DNA of 64,000 nt from Nannobrachium achirus (lineage: Eukaryota; Chordata; Actinopteri; Myctophiformes; Myctophidae). Numbering within the stretch: the stretch's first letter is position 1; every line of letters starts with the position of its first letter. Positions 62,335 through 64,000 of this stretch are shown here, piece after piece. A program made the position numbers and the translations under genes. The notes under the pieces are model-generated. The model was not told the origin of the DNA, searched no databases, and saw only the letters and a list, made by a program, of their open reading frames with translations. The stretch spans positions 54,174,503 to 54,238,502 of the forward strand of contig OY997647.1 of the NCBI GenBank assembly GCA_963921795.1. Direction: 5' to 3'.

Positions 62335-62361
<27 letters not shown>
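62335..62361. repeat. (TC)n microsatellite
   Basis: 13 TC units. Confidence 0.9.
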
Positions 62362-62584
62362 TAAACCTTTATTTCAAGTCCACTGAGGAGGAGTCTTTTG
62401 CAATGGAGTCCTGCATACAAAAGAAAGGAACATTTACAGCACTGCAATTCAACAGGACATGAATTCACAATACAAACACAAATTGCTTATTCAATATAGA
62501 CGCCCAAAGGGCGAGAACCGAGGTTGCGCTGAAACAACAGACTGACACAATATGTCCATATATGGGCATTCCCAGATATGGGCT

Positions 62585-62745
62585 TAATGGTTACATGTCT
62601 CCATTCCGACATGTCTCCTTACCGACACTAACCCTATCCCTAACCGTGACTCTAAACTTAACCTCTATGGAAATGTTGCCACTCCGACAATAAGAAGTCA
62701 CTGTCGGAATGGAGACATGTCGGATTGGAGATATGTCCCCGGGCT
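62585..62745. mobile_element. Short MITE with CCGACATGTCTCC ends
   Basis: TCCATTCCGACATGTCTCC at the left and GGAATGGAGACATGTCGGA at the right are complementary. CTAACCCTATCCCTAACC lies between. Related words occur at 44792 (GATGTCGGACCAATG) and 60552. Confidence 0.7.
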
Positions 62746-63000
62746 TAATATTAATAACAGGGATCTCCATATTTGGGCAGAAAAGGGACAAGTATGGAAT
62801 TCATTTGCAAGTGTGACTCGCGTCGCGACAACCACACTGGTTACCATGGAACTGACACAATATGTCCATAATACTGTATTCCCGGATATGGGCTTAATAT
62901 TGATAACATCAGGGATCTCCATATATGGGCATAAAAGGGACAAGGACAGAATTTAATTTGCAAGTGTGGTTGCCGTGACAAAAAGGGGACAAAGCAAGGG

Positions 63001-63330
63001 GGATTTGCAGAAGATCCAGATTGCAGATCCGCTATTTTTGCTAGTTTCTGTAAAAATAAGCTCTGTTCTCCATAAAAATTAGAAAATCAAAACAGGGAAA
63101 GAAACTGGTGGGGAAAAAAAAGCATTTGCAAGACATTTTCAGGAAAATGGCAGCAAATACTGAAGAGTTAAAACGGCACATCTGTATATAGCCCACAGTC
63201 ATGGCATGTCCATTATAGGCGTAACATTTCAAAATCATTGATCATTTTTCAAATTATTGGGAAAATAGCCGGTCTAAGCTCATAACACTCCGAGATGCGT
63301 TGTGTTCGGATATTTTCTCTACTGTGAGTA
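63001..63330. repeat. Two degenerate hairpin modules
   Basis: A half copy at 63018-63041 (GCAGATCCGCTATTTTTGC) and a decayed full copy at 63261-63327 (AAAATAGCCGGTCTAAGCTC...GGATATTTTC). Confidence 0.5.
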
Positions 63331-63751
63331 TACCGTCATACGACAAACGATAAAATAGGACACTGATTTATGAAAAGAAGGCCTACTGTATGTTTTCTGA
63401 CCGATAGCGATGATGGATGCGATGCACATATGCGCTGAAGCAAATAATAATCGCAGATTTTAACGAGGAACCTCCAACATAACCCAGACAGTGTTCTTTT
63501 TAGAAAGTTTGTAAAGTAGCAAAAGTAAACAGAGCAATATGCCGCTTCCCTCTAAGATCAAGGGAATACCACGCCTTCTAAATAATACAGAGTGCAACGA
63601 TGAGTTTGAAAAGCATCTCCTGTAACAAAGCACATCAGGCCGCCCTATGATATATTCTGTCCAGGGGTTTGGAGGCATGCGTAGCACCATGCATAGCAGC
63701 TGTCCTGTCCTAATGCAACACTTTTGAGCAGACACCATGTGTGTGTGTGCA
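63331..63751. other. No recognisable gene
   Basis: The minus-strand frame 63460-63771 runs into a repeat and has no domain. Confidence 0.35.
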
Positions 63752-64000
63752 GTGGTGGAAAAAGTACTCACATTTTATACTTAAGTAAAAGTATCAATAC
63801 TATAATGTAGAATTACTCCGTTAAGTAAAAGTCTGGAATTCCAAATGTACTTGAGTACAAGTACAAGTATTGGTATCCAAATGTACTTAATGTACCAAAA
63901 GTAAAAGTACAAAAATGTTTGAAAATAGCTATTTTCAAATAGCCTTGGTATAAACTATAGGGCTAAAGTGGTTTATGTATGTTTAATAAGATTATAATGT
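63752..64000 (+). mobile_element. Teleost CAGTGGTGGAAAAAGTACTC element, cut by window end
   Basis: Starts CAGTGGTGGAAAAAGTACTC with repeated AAGTAAAAGTA and GTACTT phrases; a hAT-type terminus is likely. The 3' end is outside the window. Confidence 0.7.

Overview
The window looks like intergenic or intronic DNA of a teleost fish. It is dominated by microsatellites (many long TG/CA, GA/TC, TGTC and poly-G/C tracts), hAT-type MITEs with 8-bp target-site duplications (TSDs), a 5'-truncated LINE end, tRNA-derived SINEs and many palindromic repeats. I found no convincing host protein-coding gene. Most open frames elsewhere are readings of simple repeats.

The exception is one large mobile element at 23663-38549 (about 14.9 kb). 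It begins 5'-AGTAGG and ends CCTACT-3', is flanked by a perfect 6-bp duplication (CGGGTC at 23657-23662 and 38550-38555), and carries terminal inverted repeats (TIRs) of about 4.3 kb (23663-27998 and 34196-38549). A 6-bp TSD, AG...CT ends and large size fit the Polinton/Maverick (adintovirus-like) class. However, none of the core genes (protein-primed DNA polymerase, integrase, protease, packaging ATPase, capsid) is present. The 6.2-kb unique core holds only a compact, left-pointing cluster of accessory-type genes.

Core, in transcription order (minus strand): a 296-aa protein of unknown family with a C-terminal 29-residue tandem repeat (33028-33918); a 554-aa protein with four tandem CARD-like death-fold domains and a basic tail (30922-32586); a 259-aa protein sharing that gene's promoter and N-terminus but ending in a different Cys/His-containing helical domain (29893-30672); and two further copies of that domain without their own start (29333-29808, 28194-28663), each behind a splice-acceptor-like site in a compatible phase. 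Just downstream of the CARD gene lies a relic of the Cys/His domain's 3' end, so the CARD array appears to have replaced that domain in a duplicated gene. CARDs act in inflammasome, RIG-I/MAVS and BCL10 signalling, so a role in host-defence interference is a reasonable inference, but it is not shown by the sequence. Each TIR carries an intact-looking tRNA-Trp(CCA) gene.

A second theme is a palindromic module of about 50-100 bp with arms like AAAATAGCAGATCTACAAGC. It recurs about 20 times, inside unrelated MITEs, inside the big element's TIRs, and alone.

Layout: 1-23.6 kb, repeats and MITEs (hAT MITEs at 3.8, 5.4, 14.9, 17.1 and 20.2 kb; LINE end at 8.0 kb; SINE at 15.7 kb). 23.66-38.55 kb, the Polinton-like element. 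38.6-64 kb, more repeats: telomere-like array at 44.6 kb, composite MITE plus SINE at 48-49 kb, foldback element at 52.2 kb, 118-bp minisatellite at 53.6-54.4 kb, and a 2.5-kb inverted-repeat element with an A-rich tandem array at 56.0-58.5 kb.
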